Shown here piece by piece: positions 1-9,006 of a stretch of 64,000 nt of DNA. The translations under genes and the position numbers were made by a program. The number at the start of each line of letters is the position of its first letter. Position 1 is the stretch's first letter. This DNA comes from Nanosynbacter sp. GTDB taxonomy: Bacteria; Patescibacteriota; Saccharimonadia; Saccharimonadales; Saccharimonadaceae. The notes beneath the pieces are model-generated. The model was given only the letters and a program-made list of their open reading frames with translations, had not been told where the DNA came from and searched no databases. The stretch covers positions 1 through 64,000 of the forward strand of contig JABZJS010000002.1 of NCBI GenBank assembly GCA_015257665.1, given 5' to 3'.

Positions 1-36
1 TAGCACAAATTACGCTAGTGCGCTACAATGCATAGT

Positions 37-414
37 ATGATAGTGGTTGGATTTTTTGCGTGGTGGTATGGCGCTGGGTGGTGGCAGCGGATCACGATGG
101 TATGGGGGAAGCTGGTGAGTGTATTTGACTATTTTTCAATTGATCTCTTGGTGCGAACGTGGTTTGCGCCGTTTCGACAGATATCGGCAGGAGCGGTGGA
201 TGGGCCGATTGGCGTGCAGATTCGGGCATTTTTTGACCGTCTCATCTCGCGGACGATTGGCGGCATCGTGCGGAGCTTTATGATTATTTTTGGCATTGTA
301 GCGCTCGCAGTAACCGCTGCGGCGGGGCTTGTCTTTATTATTGCTTGGGCGCTTGTGCCCGTGTTGCCACTGCTGGGGGCAGGGCTTGCGATAGTGGGGT
401 GGCTGCCATGGTAA
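37..414 (+). CDS. Small conserved membrane protein, unknown function
   Basis: This 125-residue protein is not recognised. It is rich in Trp and Phe near the N terminus. Its last ~45 residues form one or two hydrophobic segments, so it is probably an inner-membrane protein. A -10-like TACAAT at 24-29 overlaps the in-frame ATG at 28. The next ATG at 37 lies 7 nt after that box, the spacing seen at many genes here, so I chose 37. TAGCAC at 1-6 could be the -35, 17 bp upstream. The stop overlaps the start of the following AAA+ ATPase, so the two genes are probably co-transcribed and may act together at the membrane. Confidence 0.6.
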   Translation: MIVVGFFAWWYGAGWWQRITMVWGKLVSVFDYFSIDLLVRTWFAPFRQISAGAVDGPIGVQIRAFFDRLISRTIGGIVRSFMIIFGIVALAVTAAAGLVFIIAWALVPVLPLLGAGLAIVGWLPW

Positions 415-2855
415 GTGACTTTCACTATGATAGCTTGCGTGCTAAGAAGGCTCGCTTGGGTGTGCAGATGGGCCGCTTCGACCACTGGTGGTGGGTACCA
501 TTTTTGCTATTCATGGCAGGGGCAGGAGCATTGCTGGCGATTGAACTACCTCTGGGGTGGTTTATCGCGAGCCTTGCTGTGGTGCCGTATGGGCTCCACC
601 GGTGGTATCAGGGTGAGATTGCCCATTTGCCCACCAGTGGTAGCACGGCTGACGGTTTGCTTACAGGTGATGTCCTGGGTCGGTTGCCCGCCGCGCCAAC
701 ACCACGCGATATTGCATGGGCATTGCGCTCAGTTAATGATGGGCTGTTTATGGCATTGCGACTCGGTCTCAGCCCGGCGCTTATACAGGATCTCGTGAGT
801 GACGACCCGAGCATTATGCCCGAGTTTTGGCAATTTGCTGACCGCATCCGTCAGTACAATCAACTCGAACAAATCACGGGTAGTGTGCTTATGGTGGCTT
901 TGGTGCGTAGTGTGCCTGGTTACCAAAATATCTTGGCGGAACTCCAGCTTGACGACGAAGATCTCGATGGCGCCGTGCAGTGGCAGCATCACTTACGTCA
1001 ATTGGTGGCACAGATTCATCAGCCGCGGCGCACTGGTGGGGTGGCACGCGATTGGTCGTTTGGTTATATCCCACTGTTACGCCGCTTTGGACAGAATATC
1101 AGTGAGCAAATTAGTCGTGGTGGCGGGATGTTCTCTGTTGATGTTGCGTCGCACACCAAAGCGATTGATCAGCTCATCGACATCTTTGGCACCCGTGGGC
1201 GGCAGAATGCCGTGCTGGTAGGGCAGGCTGGCACGGGTAAGACGACCATCATTCACGCCTTTGCCGAGCGGCTACTCGATGCCTCGGCACGTTTGCCTAG
1301 TAGCCTCAAGTTTCGGCAGGTGTTTATCCTCGACTCATCATCACTCATCGCTGCAGCACCAGGCCGAGGTGAGCTCGAGAACCTTGTTATGCGCGTCCTT
1401 GGTGAGGCGTATACTGCTAAGAACATCATCATCTGCCTGGATAATGCTCAACTATTCTTTGAGGAAGGGATTGGCGCGGTGGATCTTACCAATGTACTGT
1501 TGCCTATTCTCGAGGCAGGGCGCCTGAGAGTTATTCTGAGTATGGACGAGCAGCGGTTTTTGCAGATTGGCCGGCGCAACCCATCGCTTGCTAATGCGCT
1601 CAATCGCATCTCCATAGCACCCACAAGCGAAGCTGAGACACTGCGCGTCTTGCAAGAGCAAGCCGTCATTACCGAGGGGCAGCGCCATGTGGCTTACCGC
1701 TATCAAGCGCTGCGCGAGGCGTATCGACTAAGCGCGCGCTATATTCATGACCTTGCCATGCCGGGCCAAGCCATCAAGCTGCTCGAATCGGCCGCGAGCT
1801 ACCACGAGGATGGTATTGTGACAAAGCAATCGGTGCAGCAAGCTATTGAGCAGACGATGGATGTGAAGATAAGTGTGGCGAGTACTGCCGATGATCGTGA
1901 GCGGCTGCTCAATATGGAAGCGCTCATCCACCAGCGAATGGTCAACCAAACGCGAGCGGTCAGCGTAGTAAGTGACGCCTTGCGCCGAGCACGAGCCGGT
2001 GTGCGCAACCAAAATCGGCCAATTGGCACCTTTCTCTTTCTTGGGCCAACAGGGGTAGGTAAGACAGAGTTAAGTAAGGCTCTGGCTGACGTGTACTTTG
2101 GTGGTGAGGGCAAGATTGTCCGGATTGACCTCAACGAATATGTCCGGCCTGAGGATGTGTCGCGCTTGATTGCTGATGGCGCTGATGACCCAGCCAGCTT
2201 AACCGCCCAGGTGATGAAACAGCCCTTTAGCGTGGTATTGCTGGATGAAATTGAGAAGGCCGCGCCAGAGGTATTAGCAACCTTGCTGCAGCTGCTGGAC
2301 GAGGGGATCCTGCGCGATATTAAGAATCGTGAAGTGAGCTTCCGTGATGCAATTGTTATTGCTACGAGTAACGCTGGGGCCGACCGCATCCGCGAATATA
2401 TCGAGCATGGCTATAAACTTGAGCAATTCGAACAGCAGTTTACCGACGAGCTCATTAACAGTGGTCAGTTCCGTCCCGAGTTCCTCAACCGTTTTGACGA
2501 AATCGTCCTCTTCCGGCCGTTTACTAAGGAAGAGCTAGTGCAAGTGCTTGACCTTATCCTCGAGGGGGTCAATGCTACGCTCGCCCAGCAAAAGGTCTCG
2601 GTCGCGGTAGAGTATGATGCTAAGCTCTTTCTCGTCGAACGTGGCTATGATCCACGGCTTGGTGCTCGCCCAATGCGCCGCGTGGTGCAAAAAGCGGTGG
2701 AAAATACCGTGGCACGCCAGATGCTCAGTGGCAGTGTGGTGCCTGGCAGTACCATTACTGTCACGCTTGAGCAAGCCCGCCAAGCTTTCCAGGGAGATGG
2801 TACACCAGAAGTTGTGACAGCAGATGAAATCATTCCGCCAGAGTATAAACAGTAA
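408..2855 (+). CDS. Membrane-anchored Clp/Hsp100-type double AAA+ ATPase
   Basis: This is an 815-residue ATPase of the ClpA/ClpB class. Two hydrophobic segments lie at about residues 28-65, which is unusual for soluble Clp unfoldases, so it is probably tethered to the membrane. The first AAA+ module has Walker A GQAGTGKTT near residue 270. The second has GPTGVGKTE near 545 and Walker B VVLLDEIEKA near 610, followed by a ClpB-type C-terminal small domain. The usual Clp N-domain repeats are absent. The ATG at 408 overlaps the stop of the upstream membrane gene, which indicates translational coupling. A role in unfolding membrane or envelope proteins is inferred. No ClpP gene is in the window. 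Confidence 0.85.
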   Translation: MVSDFHYDSLRAKKARLGVQMGRFDHWWWVPFLLFMAGAGALLAIELPLGWFIASLAVVPYGLHRWYQGEIAHLPTSGSTADGLLTGDVLGRLPAAPTPRDIAWALRSVNDGLFMALRLGLSPALIQDLVSDDPSIMPEFWQFADRIRQYNQLEQITGSVLMVALVRSVPGYQNILAELQLDDEDLDGAVQWQHHLRQLVAQIHQPRRTGGVARDWSFGYIPLLRRFGQNISEQISRGGGMFSVDVASHTKAIDQLIDIFGTRGRQNAVLVGQAGTGKTTIIHAFAERLLDASARLPSSLKFRQVFILDSSSLIAAAPGRGELENLVMRVLGEAYTAKNIIICLDNAQLFFEEGIGAVDLTNVLLPILEAGRLRVILSMDEQRFLQIGRRNPSLANALNRISIAPTSEAETLRVLQEQAVITEGQRHVAYRYQALREAYRLSARYIHDLAMPGQAIKLLESAASYHEDGIVTKQSVQQAIEQTMDVKISVASTADDRERLLNMEALIHQRMVNQTRAVSVVSDALRRARAGVRNQNRPIGTFLFLGPTGVGKTELSKALADVYFGGEGKIVRIDLNEYVRPEDVSRLIADGADDPASLTAQVMKQPFSVVLLDEIEKAAPEVLATLLQLLDEGILRDIKNREVSFRDAIVIATSNAGADRIREYIEHGYKLEQFEQQFTDELINSGQFRPEFLNRFDEIVLFRPFTKEELVQVLDLILEGVNATLAQQKVSVAVEYDAKLFLVERGYDPRLGARPMRRVVQKAVENTVARQMLSGSVVPGSTITVTLEQARQAFQGDGTPEVVTADEIIPPEYKQ

Positions 2856-3028
2856 AAGTGCGGCACTTTCGAGTAATTAGCTTTAGCCCTACAAAGAAAT
2901 GATATTGAGAAAAGTGCCCATTCTATTACGCACACATTAGATAAGAAGAACGAAGGTATGAAGGGGTTCTCAAGTAGACTTGAAAGCGCAAATTTTCTAC
3001 CCTTGAAAGAATGTAAGAGCGAGAAATA

Positions 3029-3054
3029 ACACCACACCACACCACACCACACCT
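3029..3054. repeat. Pentanucleotide microsatellite (ACACC)n
   Basis: About five tandem copies of a CACAC/ACACC unit lie between the Clp-type ATPase and the convergent basic protein, about 20 bp past the latter's stop codon. It is not inside an identified reading frame. Such tracts are prone to slippage. Confidence 0.85.
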
Positions 3055-3072
3055 CTTTTGTGACGTATGCTT

Positions 3073-3531
3073 CTAGCGGTACGAGCCAAAGCCGCGTGAT
3101 TGCTGACCTTGGTTTGGTTGCATAAATCCTGGGCGGAAGCTTGGCTTCGTGGCTGGTTTACTATAGGCTGGTTGTGATTGTCGCGGCGTGTGTACTGTGT
3201 TATCACGCCGGCGGGCGTAGGTGGCAGTGCCTGGCCGCGATCCTGATGGGTCACGTGGCCCCTCGCTACTGCCACGAAGACGTTCGTTGTTCATATAAGG
3301 TGCTTCGTCATCAATACGGCTACTATCGGCGGCGACTGGCCGGCAGCCCATCATAGTGTGCGAGCTTTGGTAGCGCAAGTGGTTGGCGCGGCGCTCTTGG
3401 ATAGATTGATGTTGGCGCTGGTCAACACGTAGCGACGACGTCTTAGCGCCGTTGACGATGGTGCGGGTATTGCGCGCGACACCATTGGTGTGTATGTTCG
3501 ATCCGCGCAAGCGATGGAGTCCTCGGGTCAT
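3073..3531 (-). CDS. Basic, low-complexity hypothetical protein
   Basis: A 152-residue protein rich in Arg, Ser, Gly, Pro and Gln, predicted to be largely disordered. The C terminus is a Gln/Gly/Pro-rich tail ending GFGSYR. No known domain is recognised. I chose the ATG at 3531 because AAAGGT sits just upstream. The longer frame to 3573 would run into the tRNA-Gly promoter. Its basic character would suit a nucleic-acid-binding or surface role, but nothing fixes a function. The reading frame could still be fortuitous, so confidence is moderate. Confidence 0.5.
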   Translation of the reverse strand: MTRGLHRLRGSNIHTNGVARNTRTIVNGAKTSSLRVDQRQHQSIQERRANHLRYQSSHTMMGCRPVAADSSRIDDEAPYMNNERLRGSSEGPRDPSGSRPGTATYARRRDNTVHTPRQSQPAYSKPATKPSFRPGFMQPNQGQQSRGFGSYR

Positions 3532-3573
3532 ACCTTTATTATACATAAAAAAGTGATATAATGGATAGCGCAT

Positions 3574-3648
3574 GCGGGTGTCGTACAGCGGCTAGTATAC
3601 AAGTTTTCCAAACTTGGGATCGGAGTTCGATTCTCCGCACCCGCACCA
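3574..3648 (+). tRNA. tRNA-Gly(TCC)
   Basis: Complete cloverleaf: acceptor GCGGGTG/CACCCGC, anticodon stem CAAGT/ACTTG with loop TTTCCAA (anticodon TCC), T-arm CGGAG/CTCCG, and an encoded CCA at 3646-3648. A -10 TATAAT at 3557-3562 lies just upstream. Confidence 0.96.
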
Positions 3649-3832
3649 CAGATGCAAGGAAATGATCATTGCTCCGCAAATGGAGCGATGTTTTTGTTGA
3701 GAGCAGCGAATTAGACTGGACAAGAAGAGATCTTATCCTCTTCTTTGGTTTAGCTCATCCTCGAAGAATGTAATGTTTTTGTAAATAATCAGACCAAATT
3801 AGACAGAGAAGGAAGGAATAGACACGATACTG

Positions 3833-3861
3833 TTGACAAATACGCAACATTGTGCTACCAT
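3833..3861 (+). promoter_or_regulatory. Strong sigma70-type promoter, leaderless start
   Basis: TTGACA (3833-3838), a 17-bp spacer and TACCAT (3856-3861). The predicted transcription start falls at the ATG at 3869, which rules out the longer upstream reading frame and implies a leaderless mRNA. Confidence 0.75.
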
Positions 3862-3868
3862 CGAACGG

Positions 3869-4666
3869 ATGTCGAAAAAAACGAGAACTAAACACGGCGA
3901 AGACTATAACAAAAGTGCTGAGAAGCGCTGGTTTGATAGTATGGTAGCAGCACAGCTCCTTGTTGGCATGGGGTCGGCAGCCACCGTTGCAGCAATAGCA
4001 ATGCATAGAGAGCTTGGCGATGGTCCAACGCTCTTCATTCAGGAGCGGTATGGGAGTCATCTCGATAACCCCATCAAGGTACCAAAGCTACGGACACTCC
4101 ACGGCGCGGTGCGCAACACCGCCTCGGCTAATGGCTATAACCACAGTGGTGCGGGGCCAATTGGTAAGCTCGTGCGCAAAGCACATGTAGACGAAGCACC
4201 GCAGCTGCTGCAAGTATTGCGCGGTAAGATGGCAATCGTGGGGCCAAGGCCGCTAGCCACAGGCGAAGTGTATAATGATATCCTTGCTAACCCCGACATC
4301 CCTGAAGGTCTCAAACAGCAGTGGATCGACGCACGCAAGACGGCTCGCCCAGGCATTATGGCACCCTATAGCAAAGATCAGCATGGGCTTGGCTACAAGC
4401 TGGATATAACTCATATCATCCGTATAATGGAACAGGATATTATGTATGCTAAAGAAAAAGCCTCACTCAAGTTTGATAGTATGGTTGTTGCTGCAACGCT
4501 TGGTACGGTAGCAACTGATCTTACGCAAAAGCTTATGCCGCGGTCTGCCCGTGAATGGCTGCAGGCTAAGACAGGCTTGGCGTCAGCAGGCCAAGAGCGT
4601 GCGGAGAGCGATGTTGTGGTGGCACTGCAACAAGCGCACACTCAGCCTGCACGGCGCGCTGCGTAA
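3869..4666 (+). CDS. Bacterial sugar transferase (WcaJ/PglC-type phosphoglycosyl transferase family)
   Basis: 265 residues of the monotopic phosphoglycosyl transferase fold, which moves a sugar-phosphate from a UDP-sugar to undecaprenyl phosphate. A hydrophobic N-terminal stretch (about residues 25-45) is followed by FIQERYG, KLRT, the catalytic acidic pair in VDEAPQLL, and IVGPRP. The C-terminal ~90 residues are atypical. It is divergent from the second member at 55379-55999 and stands alone, away from the polysaccharide cluster. It starts at 3869, directly after a canonical promoter. The actual sugar cannot be read from sequence. Confidence 0.8.
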   Translation: MSKKTRTKHGEDYNKSAEKRWFDSMVAAQLLVGMGSAATVAAIAMHRELGDGPTLFIQERYGSHLDNPIKVPKLRTLHGAVRNTASANGYNHSGAGPIGKLVRKAHVDEAPQLLQVLRGKMAIVGPRPLATGEVYNDILANPDIPEGLKQQWIDARKTARPGIMAPYSKDQHGLGYKLDITHIIRIMEQDIMYAKEKASLKFDSMVVAATLGTVATDLTQKLMPRSAREWLQAKTGLASAGQERAESDVVVALQQAHTQPARRAA

Positions 4667-5039
4667 CATGAGCCCAAAAGCCTTCACTTTCTCTGCCAGA
4701 ATAGGCTATTTTTGCTCACTATTCTACCTGGAGAAGCAATGATTGTATTATTCTGGTATTATAGTGGGTACTTTAGAGATAATTCTGCTTATGTCACCCA
4801 TAAAGTTCTGCATTTCCTCAAGTAGTGGTCTCCCGAAATAATGGTGGAGCAATGACCATAGCAGATGCGTATGCTCTATGTATTTAGAGCGATAGAAGGG
4901 AAGAGAACACGCATCATACCATTGAGCCCTTGTGGTACAATAGAGGAAGATTTTTGCGAGAGGGAGCTTTTCTCCTCGCACGAAGCACGATTATTTCAAT
5001 GTAAAATACCCCTAGGGGTATAGGGAACGCAATCATACT
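4667..5039. other. Intergenic region with tgt leader
   Basis: No convincing gene. A -10-like TACAAT lies near 4936. A hairpin (GCGAG..GGAG, CTTTT loop, CTCC..CGC) occupies about 4955-4980. A perfect 16-bp palindrome lies at 5006-5021. Together these suggest a roughly 100-nt 5' leader for tgt. Confidence 0.5.
5006..5021. promoter_or_regulatory. Perfect 16-bp palindrome upstream of tgt
   Basis: ATACCCCTAGGGGTAT lies 19 nt before the tgt ATG. The symmetry and its AT-flanked GC core are operator-like. It resembles sites bound by small metal-sensing repressors of the CsoR kind, but that comparison is inference. No such repressor is seen in the window. Confidence 0.5.
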
Positions 5040-6245
5040 ATGCCAGCACCATTCTCATTTACCATTACTCACCGCATGCCGCAGACGTTGGCGCGGACAG
5101 GTGTGATTCACACCCCGCATGGTGATATCAGGACACCAGCCTTCATTGTCGTGGGCACAAAGGCAAACGTGAAAGCAATGGTGCCCGAGATGGTAGCTAG
5201 CGTGGGTGCACAGGCTGTCTTGGCTAATGCCTATCACCTCTATCTGCAGCCAGGGCACGAGCTGATAGAGAAGGCCGGATACTTGGGTAAGTTTATGCAC
5301 TGGAGCGGCCCAACCTTTACCGACAGCGGTGGCTTCCAGGTGCTGAGCCTGGGCTCGGGCTTTAAGAAGGTGTTGGCGATGAGTACTGATGTTGATGAAG
5401 AGATTGCGATTGCTAAGAAGTCGAGTCGGCACGCCTGGGTGGATGATAATGGTGTGATGTTTAAGTCACACCTCGATGGCTCATTACATAAGTTTACGCC
5501 AGAGCTGTCGATGCAAATCCAGGCAGGGATTGGGGCGGATGTTACCTTTGCCTTTGATGAGCTGACGTCACTGATTGACCCGTATGAATACCAAGTGGAG
5601 GCACTGGCGCGTACCCATGCGTGGGCGGAGCGCAGCCTAGCAGAAGTCAAGCGTCTTCGGGCTGCTCGGCCAGATAAGCCGTATCAAGCGCTCTTTGGTG
5701 TCTTACAAGGGGCGAATTATGAAGACCTGCGTAAGCAAACCGCAGCACGCCTTGGCGCAATGGATTTTGATGGCTATGGTATTGGTGGGGCGCTGGAGAA
5801 AGAAACAATGGCTCAGACTATCCAGTGGGTGAACGAGATCTTGCCCGAGAGTCGCCCGCGGCATTTGCTTGGTATCTCGGAGCCAGATGATATCTTTGCG
5901 GCGATCGAGCAGGGTATTGATACCTTCGATTGCGTAAGCCCAACCCGCGTAGCACGCAATGGCGCAGCCTACACACCGCATGGGCGGGTGAATATGCGTG
6001 GGACGAAATATCGCGAGCTGTTTGCGCCTATTATGGCGGAGTGCGATTGCTACACCTGCCAGCACTACACTGCGGCCTATATCTGTCATCTGCTTCGTGC
6101 CAAGGAGAGCCTGGCGGGGACACTGCTGTCGATCCACAACGAGCGCTTTATCATCAAGCTTGTCGACAACATTCGCCACAGCCTCGAAGATGGCACATTC
6201 TACGCCTTTCGAGATCATTTCTTGGCACAGTATTATCGCCGATAG
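5040..6245 (+). CDS. tgt: Queuine tRNA-ribosyltransferase
   Basis: 401 residues, slightly longer than the usual ~375. It exchanges guanine for queuine or a precursor at the wobble position of GUN-anticodon tRNAs. Visible marks are TDSGGFQV (catalytic Asp), FAFDELTS, YGIGGALEKE, FDCVSPTRVARNG with the nucleophilic Asp, and a zinc site CDCYTC followed by HLL near the C terminus. No queuosine biosynthesis genes are nearby. The next gene is a convergent YhhQ-type transporter, so base salvage is likely. The tRNA-His(GTG) at 8928 would be a substrate. Confidence 0.95.
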   Translation: MPAPFSFTITHRMPQTLARTGVIHTPHGDIRTPAFIVVGTKANVKAMVPEMVASVGAQAVLANAYHLYLQPGHELIEKAGYLGKFMHWSGPTFTDSGGFQVLSLGSGFKKVLAMSTDVDEEIAIAKKSSRHAWVDDNGVMFKSHLDGSLHKFTPELSMQIQAGIGADVTFAFDELTSLIDPYEYQVEALARTHAWAERSLAEVKRLRAARPDKPYQALFGVLQGANYEDLRKQTAARLGAMDFDGYGIGGALEKETMAQTIQWVNEILPESRPRHLLGISEPDDIFAAIEQGIDTFDCVSPTRVARNGAAYTPHGRVNMRGTKYRELFAPIMAECDCYTCQHYTAAYICHLLRAKESLAGTLLSIHNERFIIKLVDNIRHSLEDGTFYAFRDHFLAQYYRR

Positions 6246-6527
6246 CGATTGATAAGTTCATAGGTTATAGTATGCATTCACATAACAACTAGGGAAAAGA
6301 GTTTGCATAGTCAATCTTTTTTCTCCGTTATCAGCCCTTTCTCTCGCCACCGTCTCTTTAAAAACGCTAAAAGGGTCTTAGTATTTTTTCTAAAATACTG
6401 GGCTCTTCAATGATCATACTGCAATAATCACCACGGGTAATTTTCTGTTCTACTAGGATGAAAGTACTGTGTTCTTCATATTCATTCTGAGAGAGATGCG
6501 AATCTATTGCAGTGAGCAACTCGCTCG
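6246..6527. other. Convergent intergenic region, possible terminator
   Basis: No gene seen. A short inverted repeat AGTATTTT/AAAATACT at 6380-6399 lies between the convergent tgt and transporter genes. It is T-rich and could terminate transcription from either side. Confidence 0.4.
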
Positions 6528-7211
6528 CTAGACACGCAAACGAAATGGTGTGAAGTTAGTGGTGGTGTCGTAGGTATCGACGGATTCGCGTCGCTTAAGT
6601 ATAGCAATGACGCGGTAGGTAAGTGGCAGGCAGACGACCTCAACGGCAAGCTTGAAGCCAAGCCCAACGGCGATATAGTTGAGTAGTGACGCTCCTGTAA
6701 GCTGCCCACCAAAAGCAACAACGCAGAATATAACGGTGTCAAATAAGCTCCCCACTACTGTCGATCCAAGCAGGCGCAGCCATAGCTGTCGACCTTTCAT
6801 AGCAACCTTGAGCTTAGCAACGATGTACGAGTTGAGGAAGCTCCCTGTCAGGAAAGCAAGCAAGCTCGCCATGACAATCTGTGGGAAGAAGCCCAGCACC
6901 GCCTCGTAAGCGGCTTGATCGTGGTACTCTGCCGCCGCGGGTAGATAGCGCACTAGTGTAAAGCAGCCAATCGCTAGCAGCATTACCCCAAAGGCTGTCC
7001 AAATAGCGCGGCGTGCCTGGCGATAGCCGTAGACCTCTGTCATGACATCATCAAAGATATATACGAGCGGGAAGAGTACTGCTCCACCATCAAGGATAAG
7101 TGGGCCGAGTGCCACCAGTTTGGTGGCGGCAATGTTGGAGATGAGTAGCGCCGCAACATATACTGCGAGAATGACGCTAAAGTATCGATAATTTTCGTTC
7201 GTGTGTTTCAT
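6528..7211 (-). CDS. yhhQ: Queuosine-precursor transporter, YhhQ/VUT family
   Basis: 227 residues with about six membrane segments. It matches the VUT family of preQ0/preQ1/queuine importers: an N-terminal helix with LISNIAATK, the FPLVYIFDDVMTEVYGY signature near residue 50, and a C-terminal half with LGSTVVGSLFDTVIF. It lies next to tgt and is convergent with it, which makes a salvage pair: import of the modified base and insertion into tRNA. The start at 7211 is chosen because a TATGAT -10 box (7221-7226 on this strand) lies only 9 nt upstream, which excludes the earlier in-frame ATG. Confidence 0.88.
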   Translation of the reverse strand: MKHTNENYRYFSVILAVYVAALLISNIAATKLVALGPLILDGGAVLFPLVYIFDDVMTEVYGYRQARRAIWTAFGVMLLAIGCFTLVRYLPAAAEYHDQAAYEAVLGFFPQIVMASLLAFLTGSFLNSYIVAKLKVAMKGRQLWLRLLGSTVVGSLFDTVIFCVVAFGGQLTGASLLNYIAVGLGFKLAVEVVCLPLTYRVIAILKRRESVDTYDTTTNFTPFRLRV

Positions 7212-7262
7212 GCTTCGTTTATCATACCACACCTACCAAGAAACCTGCTATAATAAACCCAT

Positions 7263-7339
7263 GCCCCGATAGCTCAGCTGGATAGAGCAGAGGACTTCTA
7301 AGCCTAAGGCCGTAGGTTCGAATCCTACTCGGGGTGCCA
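7263..7339 (+). tRNA. tRNA-Arg(TCT)
   Basis: 77 nt with encoded CCA. Anticodon loop CTTCTAA gives TCT. The T-arm GTAGG/CCTAC and D-arm GCTC/GAGC are normal. The acceptor stem GCCCCGA/TCGGGGT has a G1-U72 wobble. The anticodon stem GAGGA/GCCTA has mismatches at 27-43 and 31-39. A -10 TATAAT is at 7249-7254. Confidence 0.88.
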
Positions 7340-7436
7340 TTTTATTGTCATATCCCCATCTCGATGGGGTTGTTTTTATTACATACAAAATGCATTTACA
7401 TGCTGCGCGAAGCCATGCTATAGTACAGCGAGATTT

Positions 7437-8630
7437 ATGCAAGATGTGACCAACCACGACCTCCTTAAGCGCAACATTGTCAAATATTCGTGGTTTCGGA
7501 TTTTTACCAAGCGTGTCTACTTGCCGCTTATTACGGTGCAGCTGGTGAATGTTGGTAAAGTGAGTTTGGATGAGCTAGCACTGATGGTTGTTATCTCGTC
7601 TATCGTCCAGGCGGCGCTGCAGATGCCGGCAGGTTATGTGGCCGATAAGTTTGGCAATCGGCGGGCGATTATCCTTGGTGCGAGCATCGCTGTGGTGTCG
7701 CCACTGTTGTATGCTGTGTGGCCGAGCTTCTGGGGTGGGCTGATTGCCTCAGTTTTGTTCTTTGGTGGCTATGCGTTTCAGTCTGGTGCAGTCGAGGCCT
7801 TTATGCACGATTCCTTGACGGCGCTAGGGCGAGCACGCGACTATACCAAGGTGATGGGTCGCGCCCAGACGTATGGATTGATTGGCAATACCGTGCTCAT
7901 TATTGTGGTGCCGCTCACGTACCGCATTCATCATACGCTCCCGTTTTTGATTGGCTTTTTGTCGCTTGCTGTGACAGTGTGGTTGGCGCTGAGCTTTGCT
8001 TATCCACCGCGCCGAGGAGCTGCCCAGGCTCAGCGGCCACGGCAGGCTGCTCGTGCAATCGTTACTGCGAAAAATCTTGCTCTCTTTACCTTCGCTGGTT
8101 TCTTAGCTGGTGTGTCCAATAAGGGGCTAGAATATCGCGAGCTCCTCTTCCAGCACGTTGGTATTGCGGTAGAGTGGTTTGGGGTAATTGCGGCGGTCGG
8201 GAGCCTGGGCGGAGCATTGCTGGGCTGGTATGTGCATTGGTTTGACCGCCTGCGGCCACTGGCATTTTATTGGGTCGATGCGTGGATTATGGCGCTATGT
8301 ATTGTCTTGATGGGCGTAACGCCAAGCCCGATTATCGCGGTCATTGCTGTTGTGCTATTTACTGCATATACGCGAGTGCGACCGATTGTTTTGCAGTCAA
8401 AGATTCTCAGTGAGCTGCAGCATACATACAAAGCGACGCTCCTCTCCGCGCTCAATATGTTTACGTTGCTTGGTGACGTCGTGGCGATTAGCTTGCTCAC
8501 CCGGATGGTTAATCAGCATGGCTATAGTGCGGGGCATGTGTGGTTTGGTGGGGCAGTTGGGGCGATTGCGCTTGGTCTGTGGCTGGTGATGTGCGTTGAG
8601 GCACTGTGGCGTCGCAAGAATGCGCGCTAA
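7437..8630 (+). CDS. MFS transporter
   Basis: 397 residues with about twelve hydrophobic helices in two halves. The cytoplasmic loop between helices 2 and 3 reads GYVADKFGNRRAI, the major facilitator superfamily signature (G-x3-D-x2-G-x-RR). The second half begins after a Gln/Arg-rich loop near residue 205. The substrate is unknown; a resistance-type or small-metabolite exporter is possible. The promoter TTTACA (7395-7400), 18 bp, TATAGT (7419-7424) leaves a leader of only about 5 nt before the ATG. The upstream neighbour is tRNA-Arg, transcribed separately. Confidence 0.85.
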   Translation: MQDVTNHDLLKRNIVKYSWFRIFTKRVYLPLITVQLVNVGKVSLDELALMVVISSIVQAALQMPAGYVADKFGNRRAIILGASIAVVSPLLYAVWPSFWGGLIASVLFFGGYAFQSGAVEAFMHDSLTALGRARDYTKVMGRAQTYGLIGNTVLIIVVPLTYRIHHTLPFLIGFLSLAVTVWLALSFAYPPRRGAAQAQRPRQAARAIVTAKNLALFTFAGFLAGVSNKGLEYRELLFQHVGIAVEWFGVIAAVGSLGGALLGWYVHWFDRLRPLAFYWVDAWIMALCIVLMGVTPSPIIAVIAVVLFTAYTRVRPIVLQSKILSELQHTYKATLLSALNMFTLLGDVVAISLLTRMVNQHGYSAGHVWFGGAVGAIALGLWLVMCVEALWRRKNAR

Positions 8631-8927
8631 GTTAGTTAACTTCAGTATTAGTATTTACCTACCTTATCCATTTGTCATTTTTTAATCATCTGCTCTACCC
8701 AATGAAATATAGTGATGACCCCCATTACTGATGGGAAGACTCACTATAGAAGCGGTGATAAGCCTGAGGAGAAGCAAGCAACCTGGTGGTATTTAGAGAG
8801 GAGAGAGGTATAAGGTAGGAAAGTTTTGAGATTGAGGATGAATAGCCGTAGGTAATAGACAAACTGCGCTATCTCTGCTACAATACAGCATGTCAGCAGC
8901 ACAGTAAGGTTTGCTGTGCGATTGTCT
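8631..8927. other. Intergenic, tRNA-His promoter
   Basis: No gene seen. The only clear signal is a promoter for the tRNA: TAGACA at 8856-8861, 17 bp, TACAAT at 8879-8884. Confidence 0.65.
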
Positions 8928-9006
8928 GGTGGATATAGCTCAGTTTGGTTAGAGCGCTGGTTTGTGGCACCGGAGGCCGTGAGTTCAAGTCTCATTATCC
9001 ACCCCA
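8928..9006 (+). tRNA. tRNA-His(GTG)
   Basis: Includes the encoded G at -1 (8928) opposite a C discriminator (9003), the histidine identity pair. Acceptor GTGGATA/TATCCAC, anticodon loop TTGTGGC (GTG), CCA at 9004-9006. Confidence 0.96.

Noticed and set aside
2645..3052. Minus-strand 135-codon frame antisense to the end of the Clp-type gene
   Set aside because: Mostly antisense to a well-conserved coding region.
4748..4981. Minus-strand 77-codon frame between the sugar transferase and tgt
   Set aside because: It covers the tgt leader hairpin and promoter, has no ribosome-binding site and no recognisable domain.
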